Origin: Azophilus sp964638775
GTDB taxonomy: Bacteria > Pseudomonadota > Gammaproteobacteria > Pseudomonadales > Azotimanducaceae
Length of the DNA: 16,042 nucleotides
Direction of reading: 5' to 3'
Assembly: GCA_964638775.1 (NCBI GenBank)
Contig: CAZWZH010000221.1
Location: forward strand, 1-16,042
Shown here piece after piece: positions 15,694 to 16,042 of the stretch. Made by a program: the position numbers and the translations under genes. The notes below the pieces were generated by a model. The model made no database searches, was not told the DNA's origin, and saw only the letters and a list, made by a program, of their open reading frames with translations. Position 1 is the first letter of the stretch. Each line of letters opens with the position of its first letter.

Positions 15694-16042
15694 ATGCTCG
15701 AGTTCCACGACCCGCGCGCGGCCATTGGCGTAAAGCGCGAACCTTACGGCCTCCGAATCGATCTCATGCGCATGAACGACCCGTGCGTGGCGTTCCTGGC
15801 CAACGGCTTTCCCGATTCCGAGCGCTTTCTCGAAATGGTCGCAAAAGCGCTGGAGCGCCGGTTGCCGCGCCTGACGGTGCGTGCCTACAACAAGGGCAAC
15901 GCATCCATCCCCGCGCCCCCGGAGCTGCTCGAAGAGATCGGCGGGAACTGTCACGCGGCGGTTGCCGCCTACGGCCACTGAGGCAGTTGCACCTCCGGCA
16001 CCGTGCGTGACGGCATTGCAATCGCCCGGCTGGGCATTCCGG
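15694..16042 (+). CDS. UGSC-motif selenoprotein, in-frame TGA read as selenocysteine (3' end outside window)
   Basis: The frame opens at ATG 15694 and reads 95 codons to TGA at 15979-15981. It then continues in the same frame, without another stop, as G-S-C-T-S-G-T-V-R-D-G-I-A-I-A-R-L-G-I-P to the window edge. The site reads A-A-Y-G-H-U96-G-S-C99-T, the U-G-S-C motif of a known family of small (seleno)proteins. I recall homologs with the same order of features: A-P-P-E-L-L-E-E-I before a C-x-A-V segment, then G-x-U/C-G-S-C-T, then an I-x-R-x-G-I-P strand. The N-terminal part here has F-L-A-N-G-F-P-D-S-E-R-F, which also fits. The Sec and C99 are a U-x-x-C pair suggestive of redox chemistry (inference); the function is unknown. 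A SECIS-like hairpin follows the TGA. The gene diverges from the MaoC gene. Read as a stop, the TGA would give a truncated 95-residue protein lacking its active site. Confidence 0.82.
15979..15981 (+). other. TGA predicted to encode selenocysteine
   Basis: The codon follows G-H and precedes G-S-C-T in an uninterrupted frame. The conserved position, the family motif and the downstream hairpin all point to recoding rather than termination. Confidence 0.8.
15987..16021 (+). promoter_or_regulatory. Predicted bacterial SECIS hairpin
   Basis: The lower stem is TTGCA (15987-15991) with TGCAA (16017-16021). A 3x3 internal loop follows, then CCG (15995-15997) with CGG (16011-16013), a G/A mismatch, and CAC (15999-16001) with GTG (16007-16009). 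The apical loop is CGTGC (16002-16006). The loop begins 20 nt after the TGA and has a G as its second base and a U, which fits the published bacterial SECIS pattern (loop roughly 16-37 nt from UGA, G among the first two loop bases). Folding was done by eye. Confidence 0.6.

Noticed and set aside
15694..15981. A complete 95-residue protein ending at TGA 15979-15981
   Set aside because: The frame continues beyond the TGA with the conserved G-S-C-T segment and a family-like C-terminal strand, and a SECIS-like hairpin follows. Termination is the less likely reading.

Overview
The window is GC-rich throughout, densely coding and bacterial. It holds twelve protein genes on both strands and no rRNA, tRNA, insertion sequence or CRISPR array that I could find. 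The gene set (NudC-type NADH pyrophosphatase, an RND pump with its adaptor, an acyl-CoA dehydrogenase, SDR, MaoC and ThuA proteins) suits an aerobic, metabolically versatile proteobacterium, probably a gammaproteobacterium. This placement is an inference from gene types and composition.

Left part (1-5855). A non-coding leader with five copies of a 10-bp tandem repeat precedes an APH-fold kinase (348-1769, +). A thiamine-diphosphate enzyme (1780-3411, -) ends 10 bp from it and diverges from an acyl-CoA dehydrogenase (3580-4764, +). An agmatinase/arginase-family ureohydrolase (4893-5855, +) follows. The kinase plus acyl-CoA dehydrogenase pair recalls the ACAD10/ACAD11 and LvaA/LvaC systems that break down 4-hydroxyacyl-CoAs through a phosphorylated intermediate. 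Here that is only a hypothesis.

Middle part (6018-12776). Two minus-strand genes come first: an alpha/beta hydrolase carrying an SCP2-like N-terminal domain, and nudC. Diverging from nudC is a two-gene RND efflux operon, adaptor then inner-membrane pump, with 4 nt between the genes. The adaptor lacks a canonical start codon close to its signal sequence.

Right part (12891-16042). On the plus strand lie a SnoaL/NTF2-like protein, an SDR in which the catalytic lysine is replaced by asparagine, and a ThuA-like protein. A MaoC-type hydratase lies on the minus strand, and diverging from it is the most interesting gene of the window. That gene appears to stop after 95 codons at TGA (15979-15981), but the frame continues as U-G-S-C-T-S-G-T-V-R-D-G-I-A-I-A-R-L-G-I-P to the window edge. 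A hairpin of bacterial SECIS type sits directly downstream of the TGA. I read it as a UGSC-motif selenoprotein whose TGA encodes selenocysteine; its 3' end lies beyond the window. A standard gene caller would truncate it.
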